Below, piece after piece: positions 24,139-35,280 of a stretch of DNA of 64,000 bases. Positions within the stretch are counted from its first letter, which is position 1; every line of letters begins with the position of its first letter. Made by a program: the position numbers and the translations under genes. The stretch comes from Isoetes taiwanensis (Eukaryota; Streptophyta; Lycopodiopsida; Isoetales; Isoetaceae): positions 1,741,279 to 1,805,278 of the forward strand of contig JAJEKV010000126.1 of the NCBI GenBank assembly GCA_021234155.1, given 5' to 3'. Under the pieces are notes generated by a model. It was given only the letters and a program-made list of their open reading frames with translations, had not been told where the DNA came from and made no database searches.

Positions 24139-25716
24139 TGACGTTCCAGCATAATATACGCCCCGAATACGTATATTATATTGCCACATCACCCGTACAT
24201 GTCACGGATGACATGTACTTGGTGGTTGTAGGGGGCAAGGGTTGCACCTAGGGGGCAACTTCGAATATTGTGCATGTTAAATAAACATACACAATTAATA
24301 AACCCCATAGACCCCATTGCCAAATGGCTAAACCCCATTTGCCAATGTCTAACCTAACCCTAAGGGTTTTTATATAAGGGTTTCCCCTTAAAACCTAAAC
24401 CTTTTCCTCTCTTTGCATTTTAGGGTTTTTCATAGAGTTCCTTTCCCGTTTCGCATTTAGGGTTCTCTTGAGCCATTCCGGCCAAGTTAAGGACCAAATT
24501 CGCATTGCCAGGCTTCGTAAAGCCGCCTTTGCACAACAGCTCGTGGAGTAGCAGCCATCTTCAACAAGATCAGGGACATGGATGTGTTCCGAGGATCTGG
24601 AGCGGGCCAAGGAGCAGGTAATCAGGCATTCTATTGTGCAAAGCCGTCTTTGGGCTAGGCAGTAAGGTAGTTTAGCATATTCATTCAGCCATAGAGGCCT
24701 TGTAGATCCCAAGATCACAAGCCCTAACTAAAGAACCTAACTCTTGATGTTTAGGTAGATAGATTAGATGATGTTCTTCATTTCATTTTTGTGATGATGT
24801 TGGTATTTCATTCTGTGACCCTCCATGAATTGGGAAGGGAGGTAGAGGCCTAAAGCCTGTATAGCAGATGATTCTAGGCAACCTACTAGTTCCCAGTTAC
24901 TTGCAGCCTGTGCACAGGAGCCCACCGGGTTGTGGGTTGAGGGGCTAGATCGGCAGGACAATGGGGTACTTGTCCCAACACCTGAAGCGATCCCTACGGT
25001 GTGTAAAAAGCCTACGATGATCCCCGTGGACTAGGTCTAATGGCTTGCCCTTTAGCGTGTGGGCATGGCATGGGTTCCCGACACGTGGTGATCGTCACTC
25101 TCCATTGGGTTCAAATCGAATAAGGGCGGTTGCCCTCTAGTCACTGTGTTGCGCATGGAAGTCCACGGAGGAGGCTCTCTTCTGCCTCATCGGGGCTGGG
25201 GAGATGCAACCCGCCCGTGGCCCTTTCGGCTATGCACTGGCGAGGCTATGGTCGAGGGTCCCCAGCGCTTTTCAACCCAATCGCAAAGTGTGCGGGAGGG
25301 GCGGATGGAGTGGACTACCCGCCCGCCATGTTCTTATGCGGCCAAATCCATGTGCCATGAATTACATGCGCAATGACTTACGAGAATTTAAGAGTCGGTG
25401 ATACCCCTTGACTCACGAGCCACGGGTAGGATTTCCCTTTACCGTTAGTATACGTGTTGATGTTGTTATATTGATGGGGATATGATGTTCACCCTTCGAG
25501 GTGATTGTATTATTATATTGTGTTATGTGCTCATCGTTTATTCACGCTTCCGCAGATAGGTCGAAGGAAGACGGGTGAATGACACATCCACTCTTCCCTT
25601 GCGGGCTCATTCCACTGGGAGTGGAGTCAGGTGGATGGCCCCTGCCAGATGGCTGTCAGGGGGAATGCTCCGTCTTCGAATACGATGGCGCATCGTATAA
25701 GAAGCAGGGGACGTCA
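24139..25716 (+). repeat. 5' LTR of the outer element
   Basis: 1,578 bp, beginning TGACGTTCC and ending GGGACGTCA, so the termini form the inverted repeat TGACGT/ACGTCA. It carries a TATA box and a leader (AAACCTAAACCTTTTCCTCTC). It aligns over its whole length to 53,125-54,721. Long identical blocks are interrupted by short scrambled, mostly CG-containing patches. Confidence 0.85.
24371..24377 (+). promoter_or_regulatory. TATA box in the 5' LTR
   Basis: TATATAA sits in the context GGGTTTTTATATAAGGG, about 230 bp into the LTR and upstream of a pyrimidine-rich leader, as expected for the U3/R promoter of an LTR element. The 3' LTR carries this box twice (53,371 and 53,385). Confidence 0.6.
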
Positions 25717-25718
25717 AG

Positions 25719-25730
25719 TGGTATCAGAGC
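25719..25730 (+). promoter_or_regulatory. Primer binding site for initiator tRNA-Met
   Basis: TGGTATCAGAGC lies two bases after the LTR end. It is the standard plant LTR-retrotransposon primer site, complementary to the 3' end of initiator tRNA-Met. A perfect 8-bp hairpin (GATCTTGG-CAGA-CCAAGATC, 25,733-25,752) follows directly. Confidence 0.9.
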
Positions 25731-25924
25731 ATGATCTTGGCAGACCAAGATCGAGCACTGACATTTTCCCATATGACTAACAGTAGACTCAAGCCTTGGG
25801 AAATAGCCCAAGCAGGAACCTCAAAAATTGGAAATTTTTTTCCAATTTTTAGTGTAGTAAATAGGTTAATGCTAAGTTAGTAATAAGGTTTAGCAGAAAC
25901 CCAACCTAAAATGGCCAAAAAGAG

Positions 25925-26220
25925 GTGACCCCTCACAGAGTGCTTGAACCAATTTGGTTTGCAAAGCGTCACGACCACAGTGCCTAATTGTGTGAGTGGT
26001 GGACCCATGTTGACCTAGTTAGATGTATAATTTAGCTAAACTAATGGTGCAGTTCAGCTTATCTCCTTGATTCTAGCTAGTTTTGCATGTTATAACACTA
26101 AGAACCCCTTGTAAATTGAAAATTTAACCCAAAAAGAGGTGACCCCTCACAGAGTGCGTCCATACCAAATCCGTTTGGGATCCGATTTGATCCTGGCGCA
26201 CTGTGTGAGTGGTGGATGCG
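25925..26220. repeat. Dyad repeats, copies 1 and 2
   Basis: Two imperfect palindromes about 211 bp apart have centres near 25,961 and 26,175. Each begins GGTGACCCCTCACAGAGTGC and ends TGTGTGAGTGGTGGA, so the left arm (CCCTCACAGAGTGC) is nearly complementary to the right (GCACTGTGTGAG). The centre is degenerate here (TGGTTTGCAAAGCG; CCGTTTGGGATCCG) compared with copies 3-5. A TATAAATA box follows at 26,322. Confidence 0.75.
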
Positions 26221-26321
26221 TTTTGGCTAAATAAACCTAATGTACCCTTCACATCTTCACTAATACCCTTTAGATTGGCTCAATATGGAATTGCAGGTCC
26301 AAACCCTAAATTTCCCTTACC

Positions 26322-26329
26322 TATAAATA
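26322..26329 (+). promoter_or_regulatory. Candidate TATA box after dyad copies 1-2
   Basis: TATAAATA in the context CCCTTACCTATAAATAGAAAATTAGGGTTCCTCATTTG lies ~150 bp after dyad 2. A similar arrangement (TATAAGTA at 28,416 with CCTCATTTG downstream) follows dyad 5. The parallel suggests a duplicated promoter-like module. Confidence 0.4.
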
Positions 26330-26520
26330 GAAAATTAGGGTTCCTCATTTGTCCTCAGCGCTGAGAACGGCTTCGCCCGAAAAGCGATTTTTAGGCCGAG
26401 CCAGATTCGTTTAAAAGCAAGACATGCCGTGACCAAAGCGGTGACTTGATTAAAGGTTCCCCCTAGTTATACCACTTCAAGAGCTGGCCAACAGAAGGTC
26501 CGACAGCCTGGGAGAGGAGG

Positions 26521-27626
26521 CAGACAGAGGAACATGAGGCTCAACCTAACCCCCGATGCCCAAGAGGAGGCCCAAAAGCACCAGAGGAGGCCCCCAAAGC
26601 CTTGAAGAGGAACCGGAAAGAAGTTCGCGAAGAAGTTGAAGCTGCAGAGATATTGAGTAGGAGCTCCGGAGGGAGCTCACAAGCTGGGGAAAAAGGAAAA
26701 GAAGAGGAAACGGAAGGCGAAGAAACCGACATCAAGAAGAGCAAGGAGGAGCGCCTACGGAGAAGGAGGAGCCCGAAAAAGGAGGGAAGAGAAGAAGAGG
26801 GAGGAGGAGAAGAAGAGGCGAACCGAGGAGTGTATGAAGAAGAGAGCGGACAAGGAAAAGCCCCCGCTCAATCGGAAGGACAATTAAATGGAAATTGAAG
26901 ACGACCGCAAAAGGTGTCATCATTCAGAGGCGGACGTGAGGAATGGCCCGATCTTCATCGCATTAATCGAAGTCCCGGATGAAGGACTAAGGGTTCCCCA
27001 CCGGGCGAAGGCTCGACCCTCGATCAGTAGGGCTGAGCACCAGCCAACGAAGAGGAGGAGGCAAAAGCGGCAAGGGTACCCCCGCGTGCGTGTGGCCGGC
27101 CCAAAGCACGGCGGCGGTAAAAAGTGCCAGCCGAGGCGCGCAGAGGGAGCCGTATATACTCAACGGTTTAGCATAGAAAGAAGCCGAAAGAGTATATTCA
27201 TTACATGAAAATGTATCAAGAATACTCTAAATTAATGACGAAAGCACAAGGTCCGTTTATCGGCTGATACGCCGACTAACAAGAACACTCTGAAGCCTTG
27301 CCAAGGAGACCAGCTAAGAAGCCCGCGAAGTAAGAGAAAGGCGGACTCAGATTTTGCAAGAGCCACTCGAGATCCGGCATTTCGGAGGGAGCTATGGCTA
27401 TCCTATCAGAGCTCCTTTAGCAAGGGCGACACGGGAAATTTTGCAGGGAATTCGACAAGTCCAAGAGGGTCCACCGGGCGATATGTTGCTAGCGCCGGGG
27501 AGCCGAGAGCAACATATAGTCCAACATTTTGAAGACTCCGTAGCGTGTGCAGTTCATGCCAAAAGGGTGACATGCATGCCCAAAGAGATGAAGTTAGCTA
27601 AATATATTAAGAAAGAATTTGATTAA
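26521..27626 (+). other. Broken gag-like or unknown ORF region, first module
   Basis: Frames at 26,602-26,898 (98 codons, very rich in Glu, Lys and Arg), 26,888-27,208 (106 codons, basic) and 27,354-27,626 (90 codons, ending KLAKYIKKEFD) follow one another on the plus strand. They may be frameshifted pieces of one protein. I see no zinc knuckle and no recognised capsid motif. Position after the primer binding site would suit a gag gene, but the assignment is only positional. Confidence 0.25.
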
Positions 27627-27764
27627 GACTGTTGTAAATAAATTTTGTTAATACAAATTTGTAAGTTGGATGAATTAATGTGTTAAATCAGGTGTAAGTA
27701 GGATGTCTTACTAAGTTCTGCAGTTGGAATTAACAAATTTGGAGCAAAACTAAGTGTTTTTGGC

Positions 27765-28240
27765 CCCACCCCTCACAGAGTGCGCCCAGACCAATTCGGT
27801 TTGCAAACCGATTCGACCCTGGCGCACTGTGTGAGTGGTTGAACATGGTTTGATGCCAAAACTTGTCCAAATGCAGAAAGTAAGTATACCATTCAACTCA
27901 GCTCACCTTAATTAGTAGGATTTGACCCCTAGTTTGTAGAAATTGGCCAACCCTAACTCAAATGGAGCTCCACCCCTCACAGAGTGCGCCCAGACCAATT
28001 CGGTTTGCAAACCGATTCGACCCTGGCGCATTGTGTGAGTGGTCGACCCCAAAACTAGGCCAAAACGTGTCCAAATAAGGCAAGAAAGGGCTCAATCTGA
28101 CCTATCTCGACGAGATATGCAGGATTCTATCCTTAGTTTCCATGTTTGGCATCATCTTTGACCCAAACAAGGCCCCCCCTCCGCGAGGCGCCTGGACCAA
28201 TTCGGTTTGCAAACCGGATTCGACCTGGCGCCTTTGTGTG
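27765..28240. repeat. Dyad repeats, copies 3 to 5 (~203-bp period)
   Basis: Three copies of a ~75-bp imperfect palindrome. The exact core CGGTTTGCAAACCG is at 27,797-27,810, 28,001-28,014 and 28,203-28,216, so spacing is 204 and 202 bp. Outer arms are CCCTCACAGAGTGCGCC and GGCGCACTGTGTGAG. Copy 5 has shortened arms (GAGGCGCC and GGCGCC). Spacers between copies are related but much more diverged (shared CCAAAAC-TGTCCAAAT), so the dyad is the most conserved part. TATAAGTA follows at 28,416. Confidence 0.85.
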
Positions 28241-28415
28241 GTCACACTAAAATTGCCCTAACTTGTCCATACTTTCTCCAAATTAGATGAAATTTGTTGC
28301 AATAGGATCCTTAGAATGTACTCTTTAGCATGATTGGCTTGCCTTTTGCCCAGCAATACCTTAAAATCCTAGATTTTCCCTTACCCAAAAATTTCCCAAA
28401 ATTAGGGTTTTTGCC

Positions 28416-28423
28416 TATAAGTA
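28416..28423 (+). promoter_or_regulatory. Candidate TATA box after dyad copies 3-5
   Basis: TATAAGTA in the context TTAGGGTTTTTGCCTATAAGTAGACC lies ~200 bp after the last dyad core and ~230 bp before the ATG at 28,647. Downstream CCTCATTTGCATCC resembles the sequence after the TATAAATA box at 26,322. Confidence 0.4.
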
Positions 28424-28646
28424 GACCACAATCCTCATTTGCATCCTACACCTTTGCTCCTCACTCCAAGCCGATTTTCCAGACCCCTAAGGCGCTTGCC
28501 TATCTGTTTGATATCCTCAGCTGCTCATAGACCATGGCAACCCATCGTGATTCAAAGGATGGTACAGTACGCCCACGACTCATGTGGTGAGGAGGCCCGA
28601 CATCAACTTCTAAAGATCTTCCCATTTTTCTTCGAAGGAGCTTGAT

Positions 28647-31600
28647 GTGGAAACCACCATCAATGCCACCCCTTTTTACCAAGACATTATGTCTGAGTTC
28701 CATGCCAAGATAGGACCATCTTTGGTAGAGCTCCCACCTTGCATAGGATATTTTGCCCCTAGCATGGCCCTTAAGTCAGCCCTGCAGGACATCCCAAACA
28801 TAGATAAGTACCTAGAGAACAAAGCAGCTCGCCTACCCAATTATATGTCTATCTCTGTCAATAGGAAGAGGTACTTTTCTTATACAGCAGCAGTAGCTAT
28901 TTACCTATCCTAGAGAGGCCAAACCCAGATAGGAGAACCCTTAGTGCAGCCCTTAGAAGTTGAACCCATGGCCATGGCACCCGTGAAGAGGAGGAGGATA
29001 GGAAAGTAGGAGGAGGAGGAAGAAGAAGAATTGGCGGGATTAGAAGACATTGACCTAGAGCAGAGAGGCAAACAAAGGCGAAAGCAGCTCCAAAGTTTTG
29101 AAGAAGGACTCAGAGCAACAAGAAGAGCCCCACCACTTGGGCAAGGAATTACAAGCTTGACCCCACTGTTCATAGGAGGAGAGGCATACTTAAGCCTCCA
29201 TGATATTAAAAATCTTCCAGAATGCCGAGACAGGGGTTACAGAGTGGATGAAATTCTGCATCTCCTACGACAACAACCAGATCTCGACGACTTCATCGAT
29301 CGAGGAACTCAAGACTTCCCCATCAGCATAAGGGAAGCCAGGATGTAACGGACCTAGGATTTTGAGGTACATTGTGGAATTATTTTATTAAAGGATGCAA
29401 AGGAATAATAGTTAAAATACCATGCATGCAGAATATATATCGTATATGTAGAGATTATACGGATAAATATACTGGAGGTTAGCAATAAATACAAATACAG
29501 TGAATATTGAGGCATGTGATGGTGAAGCATTCGGAAGGAGATAGATTGCAGAGCGATTGCTAAAGGAGCGAGTTGCGTGTAGAGTTCTAGGAGCGTGTTG
29601 GAGTGCAGACGAAGCAAGCAGGATTCCAGGTGGGGATCAAGACTTACACCTGGGGTTTTCTAGTGTAGTATCTCTGTGCTTGTTTTTTTTATTTGTTTGT
29701 TGTTATGCATTCAACAGGGGATTAGAATTGGATTATATGAGCATGGGATTAGAATTGGATTATATGAGCATGGTTGTAAACATAAACGCAAGGTTTATGA
29801 ATAGTGATTCTTTGGTATTGGAATACTGTGGCTTGCATGGCTAGTAATGGAATTAATATTTTCCTAATATTTTCCATCAAGAAATAGATGTAACTGTAAT
29901 CTACGATAGAAGAAACTGGAATGGTTTAGATTGGTTAGAATTTGGAAGAATGGATTAAAAACTAAATTGATTAAGCAAGAACAAGCAAGGACAGCAGTAT
30001 TTCTCTTGCATGCAGCAGGGCAGCGTCGGCATGATCCTATTGAATGTGAATGCTTGGAAAGCATGAGAATCGCCCTGAAATGGGCCGATTTTGGCCTTAG
30101 GAAGGCCGAAATATGGAAAGAATACAGAATCAGGAAGATTGGAGTAGAATTTGGCTGTAAATATCATGATGTTGGTGCCCAAGAATCGACCCAGAACCGC
30201 CGGCTTAGGGCCACAAACTGGCCGAAATGGCTTGGAAACCTCTTTGCCAGCAAAATCGGGAAGCTTCATGGGCTTTCCAAGCCGAATTGATGGCCTGGAT
30301 GCCAGGTCCGGCAGCTGCCGGTCTGATTTCTATCAGGAAGAAAATCAGTTAGAATCATCTTTTTCGGCTACAAACAGTATGATTTGGCCTGGAAATCCCT
30401 GTAAAAGCCAGAATCGGCTGGACCCAAGAGGTTTTGGGCTGGATCCGATGGTCTGGATGCCGGATCCACGAGCTGTAGGCTGCGTTTGTGAACTGTACGT
30501 TAGGTTAAAACAGGAAAAGTTAATAGTTAGTTCAACATGGTGTTAACAAATGTTAAAAAGAAAGATAAAGGTTAATTTAAGTATTAAGTTGTGTTAATGG
30601 ATAAGCTATATTTACGGTTATTTAATGGGAAAATTAACAGGTTAGCTAGTAAGATATTGAAATATGTTGGAATTAGCCAGATTAATGACGGGCGCATTGC
30701 AAGGCAGAGATAATGGGTGGAGAATGAGCGTCAAAACTATTAAATTAATTAGCAGAGATATGGAAGCAACCGTCGTTAAGGTCTTAGATAATGATTTGAA
30801 TAAAATAATTAACTTAGTCTTTTTAACTTATGGTTGATGGTTGCATTTTGCATTATGAGGGTTGTAATAATTTGAACTATGGTTGGGTTTCTTAGTTGCA
30901 TGAAATGTGTATCCTAGAATTTCTTGAGTTATATAGGGGCATAACTCTTTGATATAGACCTCTGGGGCCGGAGTCTAGGTGCGATGGTCTAGACTCGCTG
31001 TTATTGCACAATGCTATGTAAATGTTATTATTTGAACATCGGGCATTGGTACCGCGAGGTACAACGTCATGCACAGTTAAGTGGTCCTCCAATGCTGGAC
31101 GCAGCGTGGATGGGTGTGTACACACGTGGTTACCCCGCCTCTATGTCACTGGCCTGATCAGCCGAGTTGACCTTGCTCAGATCCAGAGGAATATTGGTTG
31201 CAATGTTGATGCTATGATTGCTTGATTATTATACATGTGGTCTTAAATGTTGGAATTAAGTTGCAATGGTCATGCTTGGTATAATTATGCATTGTGGTTA
31301 TGCTTGTTGGACTAGTAGCTTAGATTGCAGGGGCGAGGCTACGGTAAAGCTAAGTTATTGTTCTAGGTTAATGCTTTGTGGTGATTGATGCTAGATATGT
31401 CCTAGATCCCCGATCCCCACTTAGTCCGTGTGACTAACCCCGTGGTTGATGGTGTAAGCAGAGGCGCGAGATGCTCTGGAAAGTAGCCAAGCTTCGGAAA
31501 GGCGAGAGTAGAAGTGTGTGGATTGCTATTCAATTAACTTGACTATTATTGCTATTATTCTTATTATATATAGGCTTGAAGTTAACATTATTTAAAAGAA

Positions 31601-31942
31601 TATTTTAATTGTTGTGTGGGGTTTTGCTGAGCAATGGAAAGTTATTTTTGGGACCTTAGAGCATGTATAAAGATTAAATTCTTTACCTAAGTATGCATGT
31701 ATTAATTTCTCCAGTTACCGAGAGGTTAACTGGCCAGTCCCATCACACAGGACATACACCGGCGAGACGTCATCGGACATCGAGGCTTACACAAGCATCA
31801 GACAGATGATCGAGAGGGAGTTGCTGTCAGAAGAAGAGTTCCTGGCAATCCAAGAGCGCATGGGCATCAAGGGAAAGTCAACATCAGCACTTTTACCTAG
31901 CATACGGCCGGCACGCGCCCCATGGATGGAGGACATCAACTG
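28647..31942 (+). pseudogene. Unknown ORF split by a solo LTR
   Basis: The left part (28,647-29,343) is one frame with two in-frame TAG stops (28,911-28,913 and about 29,007). It contains an acidic stretch (EEEEEEELAGLEDIDLEQR). It breaks at a 2,404-bp insertion and resumes at 31,753-31,942. If the insertion and one target-duplication copy are removed, the frame continues exactly to a TGA after WMEDIN. The right part contains a helical segment (IRQMIERELLSEEEFLAIQ). I do not recognise the family. Its position after an LTR and primer site suggests a gag-like or accessory protein of the outer element. Confidence 0.45.
29344..31747 (+). mobile_element. Solo LTR with 5-bp target duplication
   Basis: 2,404 bp beginning TGTAACGGACC and ending CCCATCACA, flanked by direct repeats CAGGA at 29,339-29,343 and 31,748-31,752. 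TG...CA ends with a 5-bp target duplication are diagnostic of LTR elements. No internal coding domain or second LTR is visible, so a solo LTR left by recombination is most likely; a non-autonomous element is the alternative. It contains a 28-bp tandem duplication at about 29,719-29,775. Confidence 0.8.
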
Positions 31943-31968
31943 AGCAAATTAGTGTCTGGGACTTGAGA

Positions 31969-31990
31969 TGATAGATAGATAGATAGATAG
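31969..31990. repeat. (GATA)n microsatellite
   Basis: GATAGATAGATAGATAGATAG follows the end of the unknown ORF. It is a simple tetranucleotide repeat of about five units. Confidence 0.85.
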
Positions 31991-34436
31991 TATTTTAATG
32001 TCATGCCACTAGGCAAAGATCCAACCCGGATATGTGACCACACACCACACTACATTGCTTGGTTGGGCCTTTACCTCAACCACTTTACATCAGCGTCTCA
32101 GAGGTTTTGACACCCAATCAGATTCAGTCGCGATCAAGAAAGATCAGAATTCGAGAGACCTATAGTTATAGACCTAGTGTGTTACCACTAGACTAAACAC
32201 CAGACGCCATGCAGAAATGGAGGAAGTGCAAAGGTTGACGAAAGTTGAGGAAGACATAGGAAGCCTTGACATCGGTGAGGAAGAGGCATGATAAAGCCCC
32301 ATGTTCTACCTTCCATTACTCCTAGCGGAAGAATGGCGGTTATACACGCCAATTCAACCGCGGGGATGAAAGAAGGAATCTTTATGCTTATAAGCCCTCT
32401 CAAGATTCGGAAGTCATGCTCGATGGCCCTAAACGCCAAGAGAAACCATGTAATATCACCTGGATGAGAGCGATAGCATTACATATCTTAAACCCTTGAG
32501 GCCCATTTGTAGCACGTATATTTTGAAGCACTTATTGTTGCATGCATATGAAATATAGATGTCACACTTTACAATCAACACAACCTATTGGCAATAACAA
32601 CCTTTGTTTATAACGAACACAAATATAGAAGGCTTTGTTCATGGCCATTAGCAATACATCTTAGTGTCCTACTTCTAGCATCTAACCCAATGTATTGCCA
32701 ACCTTATAGCTTGCACCCATAGAGGTTGCAACTAAGTCATGATCATATACATTATAAGTTGTTAGCAATAACAACCTTTGTTTATAATGAATACAAATAT
32801 ACAAGGCCTTGCTCATGGCAATTACCAATACACCTTAGCATCAGCTAACCCAACATATGCCAACCTTGCAGCTTGCACCCATGGAAGCTCAACAAAGAAA
32901 TCTAACTAAGTACTACTACTTGAAATGTAACCAACCCAACGCTTCATGAACTCAAAGGCTATAACGCAATGATGACATGGACCTGTTGAAACAACACATG
33001 ACAACAAGCAAGATCTTAAACTCAAGGCTTCATCTATTAGGAGCTTCTCCATCTAAAGACTAGATGCAAGCCTTGTAGTTATTTGATTTCTAAAGCACTA
33101 GATTGTTGATAATAGATGAATTGACATTGAAATAAAGACATTCTTTTGATATGCATTAACTCAAGCACCAAAATGAAAACATTGGTGGTCCTTTTTATTC
33201 TAGCATTCCAATGTTATTTGTTCAAATCTTGAAAGTAGAAAAACTTTCATTTTATAGGGGGTTCATGGGAGGTTAAATCTAAAGATAACATGAAGTGAGT
33301 CAAATGGGTCTAGTGGGAGGAGGTCAAAGAAAAGTTGCTTGCCAGTAACACTATGTTACAAGACGACATAATACTTGGCTCGGAGTTGTTCTAGAGCTGC
33401 CGAGTAAGCTTAAATATCGTTATAAATCTTTTGTGTGTAGCTTAACTATCTTCTAATGTCCACTAGCCAGTGCTCTTCCTCTAATGTTGTCAAGGAACCA
33501 GACTATATATAGTGGGGGTGCCCAAGAAAATCCATCTATTTATCTATCCATTGCAATGTAGGCACCCTTGTATCTCGTATCCTTCTTCATGAGACATAAA
33601 CATCACATCCATAGCCTCCAACAACTAATTACATTCATCTAAACTTCCTACTACTGTATAGCAAGCCAACAACATGCAAAACAATGCAAGGCCCAACAAA
33701 CTTGCAAGGATCATAAAATGTTCACCCATCCAAGGGGACACCTCCTCATGTGATGGCATTTTATCACCCTATTCTATTCTATTCTATTATCACCCTATTG
33801 TTTATTTATGGAATACTAGAATTATCTAACCATTGAAATGGTTATCCTCACAACATGAAGATAAATCCTAATATTGTGTGCATATGATTGTTTGCACATA
33901 GAGTTTCTTTGATAAATTGGATTTTGAGAACTTAATTGACAATCATTAATAACAAATGGTAAGTTAGCTCATGAGGATAAATGAATGGTAAGTTAGCTCA
34001 TGAAGATAAATGTCGAGTTCATTTGACATTCAAACATGGTTCCATACAAGGTCCAATAGGACCAATAAATCTTTACGTTCATCCCACCAAACCCATGTCA
34101 TAAATAAATTGTCTCAACAAAAACCATGTCATACAATAAAATTAACCTCCAAAAATCATGTCACAAATGCAAGATAGTTTTAACCTACCATTACTAGTTT
34201 TAATAAACCGCTATCATATGCATGAAACTATCTCATAAATCAAACTAGTTCTAACAAACCACTATAGCACCAATAACCAACATGAATAACCATATCACAA
34301 ACTACTACTAGCTTGACAAACCACTATGGCATGTGGTTTTTTTCTGTCAAATAAATTCATGCCTAAAATACCATATATATCATGGTTTTTAGATGAATTG
34401 GTACTGGTTATATATAGTAGTTTATTTTTGGGGGCC
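31991..34436. other. AT-rich DNA between the unknown ORF and Ty3 pol
   Basis: No gene. It contains a ~174-bp tandem duplication (32,588-32,892), a 31-bp duplication GGTAAGTTAGCTCATGA (33,958 and 33,989), a short (TATTC)n run near 33,774, and degenerate ~65-bp iterations with CTAGTTTTAA...AACC-CTAT between 34,180 and 34,330. The boundary with pol coding sequence at about 34,437 is abrupt, so the Ty3 element may be truncated here. Confidence 0.4.
32588..32892. repeat. ~174-bp tandem duplication
   Basis: GCAATAACAACCTTTGTTTATAA begins at 32,591 and at 32,765. The following sequence (ACAAATAT-GAAGGC-TTG-TCATGGC, GCTTGCACCCAT) is shared with a moderate number of mismatches. Two copies are present. 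Confidence 0.75.
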
Positions 34437-34438
34437 TT

Positions 34439-35265
34439 GTGGAGGAGGACGCACCGGACTGTATCCAGGGTGAGTGCCATATTTTTGCCGCCATTGATAC
34501 CGAGAATGCTGAAAGCCAGTATCAAGTCATCTCGACAACCGGGAAAGCACAAGCAGAATCTTTCATAGTCTTGATAGATACAGGGAGCACCCACAACTTC
34601 GTGTCGCCAAGGATGGTACAGATTGAAGCTGAAGCCCTTGAAGTCTAAGCCTAGACCAGTTGTCTTGGCCAGTGGAGTAGTTCGACACACAGCAGGAAAA
34701 AGGATAAACTTTCAACGTAGACTTGCCAGGAATCAATGTAGCATTGGGAGCTGAAGTGATGAATATCGGCAAATATGATTTGATAATAGGCATGGAATAT
34801 CTTGGACCGGCGGGAGCCATCATTGATTGTGGGAAGCGGAAGGTGACCATAACAACGCCAGAAGGCAAGGTCATCGAGATAGCAGGTAAAGAAGTCACCC
34901 CAATCATGCAATGCATGTCTAGTGAGAAGTTACTTAAATGCATAAGGAAGGAGCAAGTGGCCTATCTCTTTAAGCTTGAGGTCGACGACCAAGAGTCAGA
35001 AGAAGAGAAAGAGGCCAAGACATTGAGCAAGCTCCCGAAGCCTATAGTAAAGTTGGTGAAGCAATTTCACGACTTGTTCCCTGATGAGATCAAGCAGCTT
35101 CCACCCTATAGAGGAGTCGAGTGTGAAATAGCACTTGAGCCAGGGACTAAGCCAACAAGCAAGGTGCCCTACAGAATGTCGACCGATGAGTTGACGGAAT
35201 TGAAGAAGCGACTGCAGGAATTGCTAGACCTAGGGTTCATAAGACCTAGTGTCTCTCCTTTTTGA
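34439..35265 (+). pseudogene. Ty3 pol: aspartic protease and RT N-terminus (frameshifted)
   Basis: The first frame contains the retropepsin signature VLIDTGSTHNFVS (34,571-34,609). A frameshift near 34,645-34,720 leads to the second frame (34,723-35,265), with the protease C-terminal part (YDLIIGMEYLGPAGAIIDC) and then the segment before RT motif 1 (LFPDEIKQLPPYRGVECEI...YRMSTDELTELKK). That frame ends in TGA exactly where the family has Trp (SP-[FW]-W-GAP), a single nonsense change. No gag is visible upstream. Confidence 0.8.
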
Positions 35266-35280
35266 GCGCCCATCCTTTTT

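Noticed and set aside
24139-28240. CRISPR array
   Set aside because: The regular dyads are eukaryotic repeat DNA with related, diverged ~130-bp spacers, and there are no cas genes.
29344-31747. ORFs inside the solo LTR (for example 29,931-30,546)
   Set aside because: No domain, and frames on both strands are equally long; consistent with non-coding LTR sequence.
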